A stretch of DNA of 8,096 nucleotides from Clostridiaceae bacterium (GCA_029256485.1 JAQSXU010000143.1:1-8096), one strand, 5' to 3'. Shown: positions 1 to 5,316, counted from the first letter of the stretch. Made by a program: numbers and translations. Notes: generated from the sequence alone by a model not told the origin.

Positions 1-1
1 T

Positions 2-208
2 GTTACAATTGAAAAAATGAAAATAGGAGTGTCTTATGCAAGAAATCCATTCTTAGTTAAGTATATGGAAAATATGAGATACATAGATCAGCTTGGTAGG
101 GGAATTCCTATGATAATTAAAGAAATGAAGGATATGGGAGTTAAAGAACCTGATTTGAGAGAGTTAGGAGAGGAATTTATTCTTACAGTATACAAGGATA
201 AATATTAA
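2..208 (+). CDS. C-terminal end of an AlbA_2/HATPase-type ATP-binding protein (5' partial)
   Basis: The frame is open to the left edge, so this is the last 68 codons of a longer gene; the ATG at 17 is an internal methionine and not the start. The visible tail has NPFLVKYMENMRYIDQLGRG followed by IPMIIKEMKDMG and ends in EFILTVYKDKY. This is the pattern of the C-terminal HATPase_c_4 part of COG2865 proteins (AlbA_2 DNA-binding domain plus ATPase-like domain), often annotated as putative transcriptional regulators or RecG-like ATP-binding proteins. The N-terminal DNA-binding domain lies outside the window. Such genes are common in accessory regions of Firmicutes. There is no visible functional link to the cas genes. 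The family call rests on recalled motif similarity only. Confidence 0.7.
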   Translation, partial: VTIEKMKIGVSYARNPFLVKYMENMRYIDQLGRGIPMIIKEMKDMGVKEPDLRELGEEFILTVYKDKY

Positions 209-215
209 TTATGTA

Positions 216-224
216 TGATATAAT
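216..224 (+). promoter_or_regulatory. Possible extended -10 promoter
   Basis: TG at 216-217, one base, then TATAAT at 219-224 makes an extended -10 element directly after the upstream stop codon. There is no convincing -35. If active it would now read into the nuclease remnant and may be a relic of that gene or of the upstream gene's 3' flank. In DNA this AT-rich, single -10 boxes occur by chance. Confidence 0.3.
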
Positions 225-247
225 AGCTATAAATTAATGCTTTGTAA

Positions 248-520
248 CTTTTAAGAAAGGCTATAGCAATAAATATGCTGGATTTTAACTACTTGGAGGA
301 AGAATCTTTTCATAAACAATTATCAGAGGATGAAGTTGTGAAAAAAGCTATAGAAAAACTTGATATAATGTATTTAGACAGTGAAGAAAGAGAATTATAT
401 GAGAATGATTTAAAGAGAATGAGAATTCAAAAAGCTGATTTAAAAACTGCAGAAAGAAAAGGGGAGAGTAATAAGGCTATAGAAATAGTAATGGACTTAA
501 AAATAAAAATATTAGTGTAA
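248..520 (+). pseudogene. Remnant of an Rpn/PD-(D/E)XK transposase-like nuclease
   Basis: The open frame runs from the stop at 245-247. Family-like residues begin before the first ATG (275): KAIAINMLDFNYLEEESFHK resembles the segment of PDDEXK_2 (Rpn-type, 'recombination-promoting nuclease/putative transposase') proteins usually seen as kviSINilDF with a following FH. It then joins directly to SEDEVVKKAIEKLD and SEERELYENDLKRM, which is the C-terminal helical tail of the same family, followed by the usual Lys/Glu-rich stretch ending in AERKGES. A complete protein is about 280-300 residues. Here the N-terminal catalytic part is gone, roughly 60 residues appear to be missing between FHK and SEDE, and the last helix is cut by a stop. 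There is no good ribosome binding site before 275. I read it as dead accessory DNA that now forms the left border of the cas region. The deletion sizes are estimates from memory of the family. Confidence 0.62.
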
Positions 521-573
521 GTGGAATGTGAATGATTTTAGAAGATACTTATAAGTAGTGCGTGTATTTTATT

Positions 574-582
574 TGTTATAAT
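574..582 (+). promoter_or_regulatory. Extended -10 promoter for the crRNA-like RNA
   Basis: TGTTATAAT is a perfect extended -10 (TG, one base, TATAAT). Transcription would begin near 588-590, about 23 nt before the first degenerate CRISPR repeat at 612. There is no good -35 at 17 bp spacing, which extended -10 promoters do not require. This is the only strong promoter-like motif between the nuclease remnant and the pseudo-repeats, and it is well placed to transcribe them in the repeat sense. Confidence 0.42.
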
Positions 583-611
583 TGTAAATATTAAAGATAA
601 TATATAGGGTA

Positions 612-643
612 ATAGAACCGTAACAGATGTGTTGTATTTAAAT
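612..643 (+). repeat. Degenerate I-B CRISPR repeat 1 (pseudo-repeat)
   Basis: The clostridial I-B repeat, as I recall it, is 30 nt, begins GTTGAACCTTAACA and ends TGTATTTAAAT. This copy has ATA in place of GTT, then GAACC, one mismatch, TAACA, a diverged middle two bases longer, and an exact 11-base TGTATTTAAAT at 633-643. The 3' end that becomes the 8-nt crRNA handle (636-643) is intact, while the 5' and central parts have drifted. That is the expected pattern when only handle and Cas6 function are selected. No real repeat is present in the window to compare with. Confidence 0.62.
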
Positions 644-664
644 GATATAATTAGTTGATATTGT
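644..664 (+). other. Pseudo-spacer / guide segment
   Basis: These are the 21 bases between the two pseudo-repeats. A normal clostridial I-B spacer is about 34-38 nt, so this guide is clearly short. Its first 17 bases (GATATAATTAGTTGATA) recur at 737-753 with a single change (T to C at guide position 12). Counting to 21, positions 18 and 20 also differ, giving 18 of 21 identical. The match starts exactly at the first base after the repeat, which is where a type I seed begins. Confidence 0.6.
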
Positions 665-694
665 TTTGAACCTTAACAAGAATTGTGTTATACA
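665..694 (+). repeat. Degenerate I-B CRISPR repeat 2 (pseudo-repeat)
   Basis: TTTGAACCTTAACA at 665-678 matches the repeat start GTTGAACCTTAACA at 13 of 14 positions. The next stretch keeps GA, TGT and TT at the right spacing, and ungapped identity over 30 nt is about 22. The 3' end (the handle) is lost, the reverse of pseudo-repeat 1. A guide RNA needs an intact handle only from its upstream repeat, so this asymmetry is what a single-guide unit should show. The inferred Cas6 cut would fall near 686/687, where the hairpin begins. Confidence 0.58.
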
Positions 695-723
695 TTCTAA
701 ATTAAATTTTTAGGATGTATAAC
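687..723 (+). repeat. 15-bp inverted repeat / RNA hairpin downstream of the guide
   Basis: GTTATACATTCTAAA (687-701) pairs with TTTAGGATGTATAAC (709-723) over 15 base pairs, with one U-G wobble and a 7-nt loop. No U-tract follows (GGCTTAAA), so it is not a standard intrinsic terminator. It may form the 3' end of the guide RNA, slow readthrough into the next unit, or act as a DNA operator because its right arm reaches the -35 zone of the target promoter. Confidence 0.55.
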
Positions 724-733
724 GGCTTAAATA

Positions 734-757
734 TCAGATATAATTAGCTGATAATAT
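734..757 (+). promoter_or_regulatory. PAM-flanked target of the crRNA-like guide
   Basis: TCA at 734-736 sits directly 5' of GATATAATTAGCTGATA (737-753), which copies the guide's first 17 bases except at position 12. TCA is, as I recall, a working PAM for clostridial I-B systems (C. tyrobutyricum, and as part of TTTCA in C. pasteurianum). Type I crRNAs flip out every sixth base, so mismatches at 12 and 18 cost nothing. Cascade loaded with the guide could bind here over the -10 region and block transcription. The limited match should give repression and not cleavage; that is inference from other type I systems. Confidence 0.55.
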
Positions 758-760
758 AAT
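739..760 (+). promoter_or_regulatory. Promoter region of the small basic ORF (and perhaps of the cas operon)
   Basis: There are two TATAAT boxes, at 739-744 and 755-760, and a weaker extended -10 (TG, one base, TATAGT) at 768-776. No -35 is close to consensus, so I cannot choose between them. Starts would fall between about 750 and 783, leaving a 5' leader of about 35-65 nt before the GTG at 816. The first box lies wholly inside the PAM-flanked guide match and the second at its edge. No clear terminator lies between here and cas6, so the same promoter might also feed the operon. Confidence 0.42.
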
Positions 761-815
761 ATCTATATGATATAGTATTGTTATAAAATAATGTTATTTA
801 TTGGGGGAAATAGTA

Positions 816-956
816 GTGAATAAATATATAGATATGATAAATATGGCAACATTGATATTGATAATAATATATAATAGTAAAACAAATATAAGCATAAAGA
901 TAAATTTAAAGCATTTAAATCTTAGATTCATCTTTAGAAAAAAAGATAAAAAATAA
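816..956 (+). CDS. Small hydrophobic-basic protein, candidate toxin of a CreTA-like module
   Basis: A 46-codon ORF starts with GTG at 816, with GGGGG at 803-807 as a strong Shine-Dalgarno 8 nt upstream, and stops with TAA at 954-956. Residues 6-19 (DMINMATLILIIIY) form a short hydrophobic segment. The rest alternates polar and non-polar residues (ISIKINLKHLNLRFIF) and ends in RKKDKK. Net charge is about +8. I do not recognise a family. The build, a hydrophobic N-terminus with a basic tail, resembles small membrane-acting type I toxins, including those beside CRISPR arrays in C. difficile. Its promoter overlaps the PAM-flanked guide match, which supports a toxin held off by Cascade. The alternative is an unrelated small protein or a chance ORF; the ribosome binding site argues against chance. 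In-frame ATGs at 834 and 843 are poorer starts. Confidence 0.5.
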   Translation: MNKYIDMINMATLILIIIYNSKTNISIKINLKHLNLRFIFRKKDKK

Positions 957-1113
957 TATTTAATAAAAAAATTAAAAAAATTAGTATAAAATCGAGGAAT
1001 TATAGAATATAGGTAGAATAATATACATTAAGTGTAAATTATCTTAAATTACTTAAGAAAAATCTATATATTTATTTTATTATGTCTAAAAATTAAAATG
1101 AGAGGAGAGTAAT
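957..1113 (+). promoter_or_regulatory. Leader region of the cas operon
   Basis: These are 157 bp of AT-rich DNA without a gene. Possible -10 boxes (TATAAAAT at 985-992, TATAGAAT at 1001-1008) lack good -35 partners, so no promoter can be fixed. No GC-rich hairpin with a U-tract separates the small ORF from cas6, so readthrough is plausible. I found no second copy of the guide seed GATATAAT here on either strand. The cas6 Shine-Dalgarno GAGAGGAGAG lies just before the ATG at 1114. Confidence 0.3.
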
Positions 1114-1821
1114 ATGAATATATTTCAATGTGACTTCAAGGTCTATTTATTAAAAAATATATTTAAAGAAGATATTCAGGAATGTTTAAGTAAACTAACT
1201 GATAAATCTTTTTACGAAAATCCTAATATGAAAAACTTTCATGATGAAAATAAGATCAAAAAGTATTCATTTAATCAGCTGTATCCTGTAGAAAGAAATG
1301 GAATGTATAAAGAAGGTTCCATTTATAATTTTCAAGTTAGGTGTATTGGTGAAGAGTTAAAAGATCACTTTATTAGGTATTTGACTAATGAATATACTTC
1401 TAATATGAAAATACTTACTTCCAGCAGTAAGAAAATAATTAAGAGACCCATAGATAGAATTTATAGTATTTCATCATTAATAGTAAAAATTGCTGATACT
1501 CAAAAAACTCAATACTGGAGAAACAACCACAATGAAGAAGATTTCTTTGAATACATTAGGAAGAGTTGTATAAAAAAGTATGAAATATTGACTGGCGAGG
1601 TTTTAGATAAGGAATTAAGGCTTTTCAATTATGAGAGAATAGATAACATAAAACCCATAGCTACAAAATTTAAAGATAAAAGGATTTTAGGAGATAAAGT
1701 AACTCTAAATATTGAAACCAGTAATGAAGCACAAAATATATCTTATATGCTTATAGGGACGGGAGTTGCAGATATGGCTCCCCGAGGATATGGATTCATA
1801 AACTATCAGTATGTTAAATAA
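1114..1821 (+). CDS. cas6: CRISPR-associated endoribonuclease Cas6 (type I-B)
   Basis: Cas6 cuts the precursor CRISPR RNA within each repeat, leaving an 8-nt 5' handle, and it usually stays on the 3' end of the guide. The 235-residue length is typical. The clearest signature is the C-terminal glycine-rich loop GTGVADMAPRGYGF at 215-228, which contacts the repeat RNA in the ferredoxin-like fold. FHDENKIKKYSFNQLYP (42-58) resembles the family's N-terminal region, and His43 is a candidate catalytic residue, though I cannot confirm it. The ATG has the strong ribosome binding site GAGAGGAGAG. It is the first gene of the cas operon, with cas8b 19 bp downstream. It should also process the crRNA-like RNA at 612-694, whose upstream repeat keeps the intact 3' end. 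Confidence 0.93.
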   Translation: MNIFQCDFKVYLLKNIFKEDIQECLSKLTDKSFYENPNMKNFHDENKIKKYSFNQLYPVERNGMYKEGSIYNFQVRCIGEELKDHFIRYLTNEYTSNMKILTSSSKKIIKRPIDRIYSISSLIVKIADTQKTQYWRNNHNEEDFFEYIRKSCIKKYEILTGEVLDKELRLFNYERIDNIKPIATKFKDKRILGDKVTLNIETSNEAQNISYMLIGTGVADMAPRGYGFINYQYVK

Positions 1822-1840
1822 TAAAGTGAGGTGATTATTA

Positions 1841-3607
1841 TTGATAAATGAAATATGTAAGGTTTTTAATGAAGAGTATAAAGAATTAGGAGATGATATG
1901 ATTGTCGATGATTATACTCTTGCACCTGGTGATTATGCAATGTTTACATTAGAAGATACTTATGACACTTTGGAATTTTTTAGGGTTGATAAAAATACAG
2001 ATAGAGAACAAGGCGATTATAAAAATTTTGCAAAATTGGATTTGATGAGTGGTCTTATTTCAATGAATAAGCCTATCGATTCCAAAAAGGTCATTCACAG
2101 TAATAATATATATGCATTTTTTATAAAAAAGGATAACTTAGATCCAAAAAAAGGAAAACTTAATGATAATATTATTGATGAATATTACAATATATTAAAA
2201 AATCCATCACTTAAATACAAAAACAAGCGTAAAAGTCTAGAATTATATTTAGCGATGGAAAAAGTTTATGAAAAGCCTAACATAGAACTTATTGATAGAA
2301 TAAATTTGTGGATTAAAGAAAATATATTTAATATAGGCAAACAATTCAATAATGAGAAAACATATCTAAAATTATTTTATAATACAAGTTTGGAAAATTA
2401 TAAAGGTGAAAGTGAAAAATATATTCTTCCTAATATTTATAATAGTACGGATTATAATGTGAAAATCAACGGCAAGGTTTATGGACTTCCTGACTTTAAT
2501 ATGGGATTAAATGCCAAAAAGCCTTATCTAGAAAATAAGACAAGAAAAAATAAATTACCAGTGCTAGTAGATATGGATAAAATAAAAATACAAAAAAAGC
2601 TTTTTGATTACTTAATGAATCATTCAGCTAAAGGCAAAAATTATCTATATATTGACAAAGAAATAGAAGGAATATCTTCTAAGGAAAGTAATAAAAACAA
2701 ATTTAAAGGATATTTTTTAAGAGTAACTAAAGGGAAAGAGGTTCAAATTGAAGATAGTGACAACATAACTGGGTACGACTATAATTTTATAAAAGGTATA
2801 GAAGTTGCTTCTATACTAGAAGATGGGTTTGGAAAAGATTTTAAACTATTAAAAGGTAAACTAAAAAATATTGGGGAGCTTAAAATAGCAATAAATGAAG
2901 TGTTTTTTTATAAATGGTTAAATGGAAATTTATTTACAGAGGCAAAAAAAATAAGTATAAATGATAATGTGTTAAAGAGAATACTTATTCAGTCAAGATA
3001 TGGGTTTTATACATGGTTTTATAAAGGAGACGATTCTATTGTAAGATCCTTCTGGAACAAAGTAACCAAGGAAATTTTGTATAATTCCATGAGTGAAGGC
3101 AATATAAACGGAGCTATTAACCAATTTAATTTAAGACACACATTGCTGGATTATTTTGAAAACAAAAATGGAGGAGAAAATATGGCACGTATTATAGAAA
3201 ATATTCGAAAAGATGTAGATGAGAAAATAAATATAATAAAAGATGAAGAGTATAAAGTAGAGATAGACAATGATAAAGAATACTATTTTTGTATAGGTCA
3301 ATTAATGAGATATTTTTATGTAATAAATAAATCTAATAGTAAAAATTATTCTTTTCTTAGACCGCTTTTAGTTGCAAATGATGATAAATTCATGAAAGAA
3401 CAACTTAAAAGGTTATTTGTAAAATATAGCTATGCAATAACAGGATCAATAAGATTTAATAATATGTATTATATGGTGGCTGCATATGAATCAAAAAAAA
3501 CTGTAGATCAAGATGCTTTTATAGCAGGATTTTTATGTCCTAATTTAATATTAAAAAAACAAGAAGAAAATAGTCAAAATGATTCAGAGAATACGGAGGA
3601 AAATTAA
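1841..3607 (+). CDS. cas8b: Cascade large subunit Cas8b (Csh1 type)
   Basis: Cas8b recognises the PAM and recruits Cas3 in the I-B interference complex. It has 588 residues, normal for Csh1-type proteins. LPDFNMGLNAKKPYLENKTR at 216-235 resembles the conserved central motif of this family, and position between cas6 and cas7 supports the call. The start is TTG at 1841, chosen because GTGAGGTGA (1826-1834) is a well-spaced ribosome binding site and the next in-frame methionine is only at codon 20. The C-terminal 141 residues carry their own ribosome binding site and start (see Cas11b). The stop codon touches the cas7 ATG with no gap, so translation is probably coupled. No four-cysteine zinc site is evident. 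The gene looks intact. Confidence 0.92.
   Translation: MINEICKVFNEEYKELGDDMIVDDYTLAPGDYAMFTLEDTYDTLEFFRVDKNTDREQGDYKNFAKLDLMSGLISMNKPIDSKKVIHSNNIYAFFIKKDNLDPKKGKLNDNIIDEYYNILKNPSLKYKNKRKSLELYLAMEKVYEKPNIELIDRINLWIKENIFNIGKQFNNEKTYLKLFYNTSLENYKGESEKYILPNIYNSTDYNVKINGKVYGLPDFNMGLNAKKPYLENKTRKNKLPVLVDMDKIKIQKKLFDYLMNHSAKGKNYLYIDKEIEGISSKESNKNKFKGYFLRVTKGKEVQIEDSDNITGYDYNFIKGIEVASILEDGFGKDFKLLKGKLKNIGELKIAINEVFFYKWLNGNLFTEAKKISINDNVLKRILIQSRYGFYTWFYKGDDSIVRSFWNKVTKEILYNSMSEGNINGAINQFNLRHTLLDYFENKNGGENMARIIENIRKDVDEKINIIKDEEYKVEIDNDKEYYFCIGQLMRYFYVINKSNSKNYSFLRPLLVANDDKFMKEQLKRLFVKYSYAITGSIRFNNMYYMVAAYESKKTVDQDAFIAGFLCPNLILKKQEENSQNDSENTEEN
3182..3607 (+). CDS. cas11b: Cas11b small subunit from an internal start in cas8b
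   Basis: GGAGGAG at 3170-3176 lies 5 nt before an in-frame ATG (3182), codon 448 of cas8b. Initiation there gives a 141-residue protein beginning MARIIENIRKDVDEK. Type I-B, I-C and I-D systems are known to make their small subunit this way; Cas11 proteins are helical and of about this size, and they form the belly of Cascade. The segment is predicted mainly helical, for example DKFMKEQLKRLFVKYSYAI, and ends in an acidic, disordered-looking tail. The motif is as strong as any gene-start ribosome binding site in the operon. A complete Shine-Dalgarno at ideal spacing inside a gene is unlikely by chance, although an AAAATGGAGGAG codon context could arise passively. Confidence 0.75.
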   Translation: MARIIENIRKDVDEKINIIKDEEYKVEIDNDKEYYFCIGQLMRYFYVINKSNSKNYSFLRPLLVANDDKFMKEQLKRLFVKYSYAITGSIRFNNMYYMVAAYESKKTVDQDAFIAGFLCPNLILKKQEENSQNDSENTEEN

Positions 3608-4552
3608 ATGAATAGAGTATATGGTGTTATTGGAATTAAAGCAATTATGGCAAATTGGAATGCTGATTTTAGTGGATATCCTAAAACAACTAATGATGGC
3701 AGTATATTTGGGAGTGATAAAGCCTTAAAATATAGTATAAAAAAGTACTGGGAAGATAGAGGAGAAAGAATACTTTATATGAAATCCTATAAAGTTGATA
3801 AAAATAAGATGAGACCAAGATCTTTGGAAGAAAGATATAATCAATTATTTAATACAACACTAAAAAATGAAGATAGTACTACAGTAATTAAAAATCTTTT
3901 TTCAGCTACAGATGTTAAAGCTTTTGGTGCTACTTTTGCGGAAGAAGGAAACAATATATCACTAATAGGTGCAGTGCAAATTGGACAGGGATTTAACATT
4001 TATAAAAAGGCATTTCCAGAAGAACAGCAGATACTCTCACCTTTTAGAAGTGACAAAAAACCTAAAAAAGGGGATGAAGCAAAAGAAGCAAATCAAAGTA
4101 CTCTTGGTACAAAAATTACTACTGACGAAGCACACTATTTATATCCATTTTATATAAATCCTATATCATATAACAATTATGTAGAAATGGATGCTACGGA
4201 AGGATATACGGAGGAAGATTACAAAAAATTTAAAGAGGCTGCACTTATAGGGGCAACTGCACTTAATACCAATGCAAAAGCAGGCTGTGAAAATGAGTTT
4301 GCTATATTTATAGAGACAGAAGAAGATACTTATCTGCCAAATTTAGCACAGTTTATAACCTTTGATGAGGAAGATGGAAATGAAGCATCAAGTAGAACGC
4401 TTAAATTTGAGCAATTGAATAGTCTATTAGATGGAGTTAGAGATAAAGTTAAGAACATAGAGATTTATTACAATAATTATAGTTTAAACATAGAAGGAGA
4501 TATACTAGAAGAAGTTAGAAAATTTAATATATTTACTAGAAAGGAGCTTTAA
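3608..4552 (+). CDS. cas7: Cascade backbone protein Cas7 (Csh2 type)
   Basis: Cas7 subunits polymerise along the guide RNA and form the backbone of Cascade, flipping out every sixth guide base. It has 314 residues, normal for Csh2. Family features are ATDVKAFGATFA at 100-111, SLIGAVQIGQG at 118-128 and LGTKITTDEAHYLYPFYINP at 166-185. A lysine-rich, low-complexity insert (DKKPKKGDEAKEANQS, 149-164) precedes the last of these and may be a flexible loop. The ATG directly follows the cas8b stop, and the ribosome binding site CGGAGGAAAA overlaps the cas8b end, so the two are translationally coupled. The gene appears complete. Confidence 0.93.
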   Translation: MNRVYGVIGIKAIMANWNADFSGYPKTTNDGSIFGSDKALKYSIKKYWEDRGERILYMKSYKVDKNKMRPRSLEERYNQLFNTTLKNEDSTTVIKNLFSATDVKAFGATFAEEGNNISLIGAVQIGQGFNIYKKAFPEEQQILSPFRSDKKPKKGDEAKEANQSTLGTKITTDEAHYLYPFYINPISYNNYVEMDATEGYTEEDYKKFKEAALIGATALNTNAKAGCENEFAIFIETEEDTYLPNLAQFITFDEEDGNEASSRTLKFEQLNSLLDGVRDKVKNIEIYYNNYSLNIEGDILEEVRKFNIFTRKEL

Positions 4553-4555
4553 AAA

Positions 4556-5293
4556 ATGCAGGTTATAAGATTTAAGCTTTCAGGTAAAACTGCATTTTTT
4601 AAAAAGCCTGATGTGAACACATATTACTATTTTACTTATGGAACTATACACAAAATAGCTCTTCTTGGTATTATGGGCAGTATCTTGGGATTAGGTGGAT
4701 ATAATAATCAAAGTGAAAATAGCAAAAATGAGGTTTATCCTGAATTTTATGAAAAATTGAAAGAATCAAAAATAGCCATAATAACTTGCAATGACAAAGG
4801 TTATATAACTAAGAAAGTTCAAAGTTTTAATAATTCAGTTGGTTATGCAAGTCTCGAACAAGGTGGAAACCTTATAGTAAAGGAGCAATGGCTTCAAGAA
4901 CCTAAGTGGATTATATATGTTAAAATTGATGAAACTACAGAAAAGTTTACCGAAATGATTGAAAATAAAAAGGCTGTGTTTATCCCTTATTTAGGTAAAA
5001 ATGATCATTTTGCAGATATTACAGAGCCTAAAAGACTTGATTTAAAAAAATCAGACAATTCAAATACTGTAGATAGCCTATTTATTACTAAGAATTTTCA
5101 AGTGGGGAATGCTACTATTAACAGAAAGATACTTTCATGGAAGTATCAAGAGTATTTGCCGGTATCTCTTGATGAAGAATTAAATCAGTATCAATTTGAA
5201 GATTTTACAGCTACCAATAAGAAAGTAGTAAGTAATGGTAATGTAGATTTATACCGTGATGATGAATTTGATAAGGTAGTATATTTCTTTTAA
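4556..5293 (+). CDS. cas5b: Cascade subunit Cas5 (I-B, Cas5h type)
   Basis: Cas5 caps the 5' handle of the crRNA and joins Cas8b to the Cas7 backbone. It has 245 residues. The N-terminus has the Cas5 layout: a first beta strand QVIRFKLSGKTAFFKKP (2-18), then THKI-like residues IHKIALLGIMGSILGLGGY (31-49), the conserved segment in which a helix follows the first strand. It starts 3 bp after the cas7 stop with AAGGAGC as ribosome binding site inside the cas7 end. In the proposed CreTA-like unit this subunit would hold the handle ATTTAAAT kept in pseudo-repeat 1. Confidence 0.92.
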   Translation: MQVIRFKLSGKTAFFKKPDVNTYYYFTYGTIHKIALLGIMGSILGLGGYNNQSENSKNEVYPEFYEKLKESKIAIITCNDKGYITKKVQSFNNSVGYASLEQGGNLIVKEQWLQEPKWIIYVKIDETTEKFTEMIENKKAVFIPYLGKNDHFADITEPKRLDLKKSDNSNTVDSLFITKNFQVGNATINRKILSWKYQEYLPVSLDEELNQYQFEDFTATNKKVVSNGNVDLYRDDEFDKVVYFF

Positions 5294-5316
5294 ATTAAAT
5301 TTCTTGGAGGATAAGA

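Larger units (their letters stand above)
589..723 (+). ncRNA. CRISPR-RNA-like guide (CreA/CreR-type candidate)
   Basis: A short transcript from the 574-582 promoter would contain pseudo-repeat 1 (612-643), a 21-nt pseudo-spacer (644-664), pseudo-repeat 2 (665-694) and a strong hairpin (687-723). If Cas6 cuts 8 nt before the repeat 3' end, the product starts at 636 with the handle ATTTAAAT and ends near 686, about 51 nt, with the guide beginning GATATAATTAG. The guide matches a site 93 bp downstream next to a TCA PAM. This is the layout of CreA, the crRNA-resembling antitoxin of CRISPR-regulated toxin-antitoxin modules found inside or beside type I cas operons, and of CreR-type guides that autoregulate cas genes. 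The RNA ends are inferred. A decayed mini-array is the main alternative, but it would not explain the PAM-flanked match. Confidence 0.6.

Noticed and set aside
217..230. Another copy of the guide seed (GATATAATAGCTAT)
   Set aside because: It shares GATATAAT but loses a base straight after and lacks a TCA before it (GTAT precedes). It is more likely a -10 box.
561..572. A third pseudo-repeat ending TGTATTTTATTT
   Set aside because: It resembles the repeat 3' end and sits about one spacer length before 612, but no GAACC-like 5' half lies upstream, and such AT-rich strings are common here.
612..694. A true CRISPR array
   Set aside because: There are only two repeat-like segments, both diverged, with a 21-nt spacer, much shorter than usual. 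It is better explained as a single crRNA-like guide unit; an active array would show near-identical repeats.
732..753. TATCAG...CTGATA palindrome as a repressor operator
   Set aside because: Only 6-bp arms with a 10-bp gap. The PAM plus guide match explains the same bases better, though a protein operator here is not excluded.
791..823. 11-codon mini-ORF starting ATG at 791 (MLFIGGNSSE), overlapping the small ORF start
   Set aside because: There is no ribosome binding site before it, and its GGGGGA is better read as the Shine-Dalgarno of the GTG at 816. A leader-peptide or RNA-toxin role, as for the mini-ORF of archaeal creT, cannot be fully excluded.
1028..1056. TTAAGT...ACTTAA inverted repeat upstream of cas6
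   Set aside because: Only six paired bases with a 17-bp gap in AT-rich DNA, with no U-tract; not strong enough to call an operator or terminator.
3969..4157. 62-aa ORF inside cas7
   Set aside because: It overlaps cas7 in another frame and has no ribosome binding site of note; it is a shadow of the real gene.
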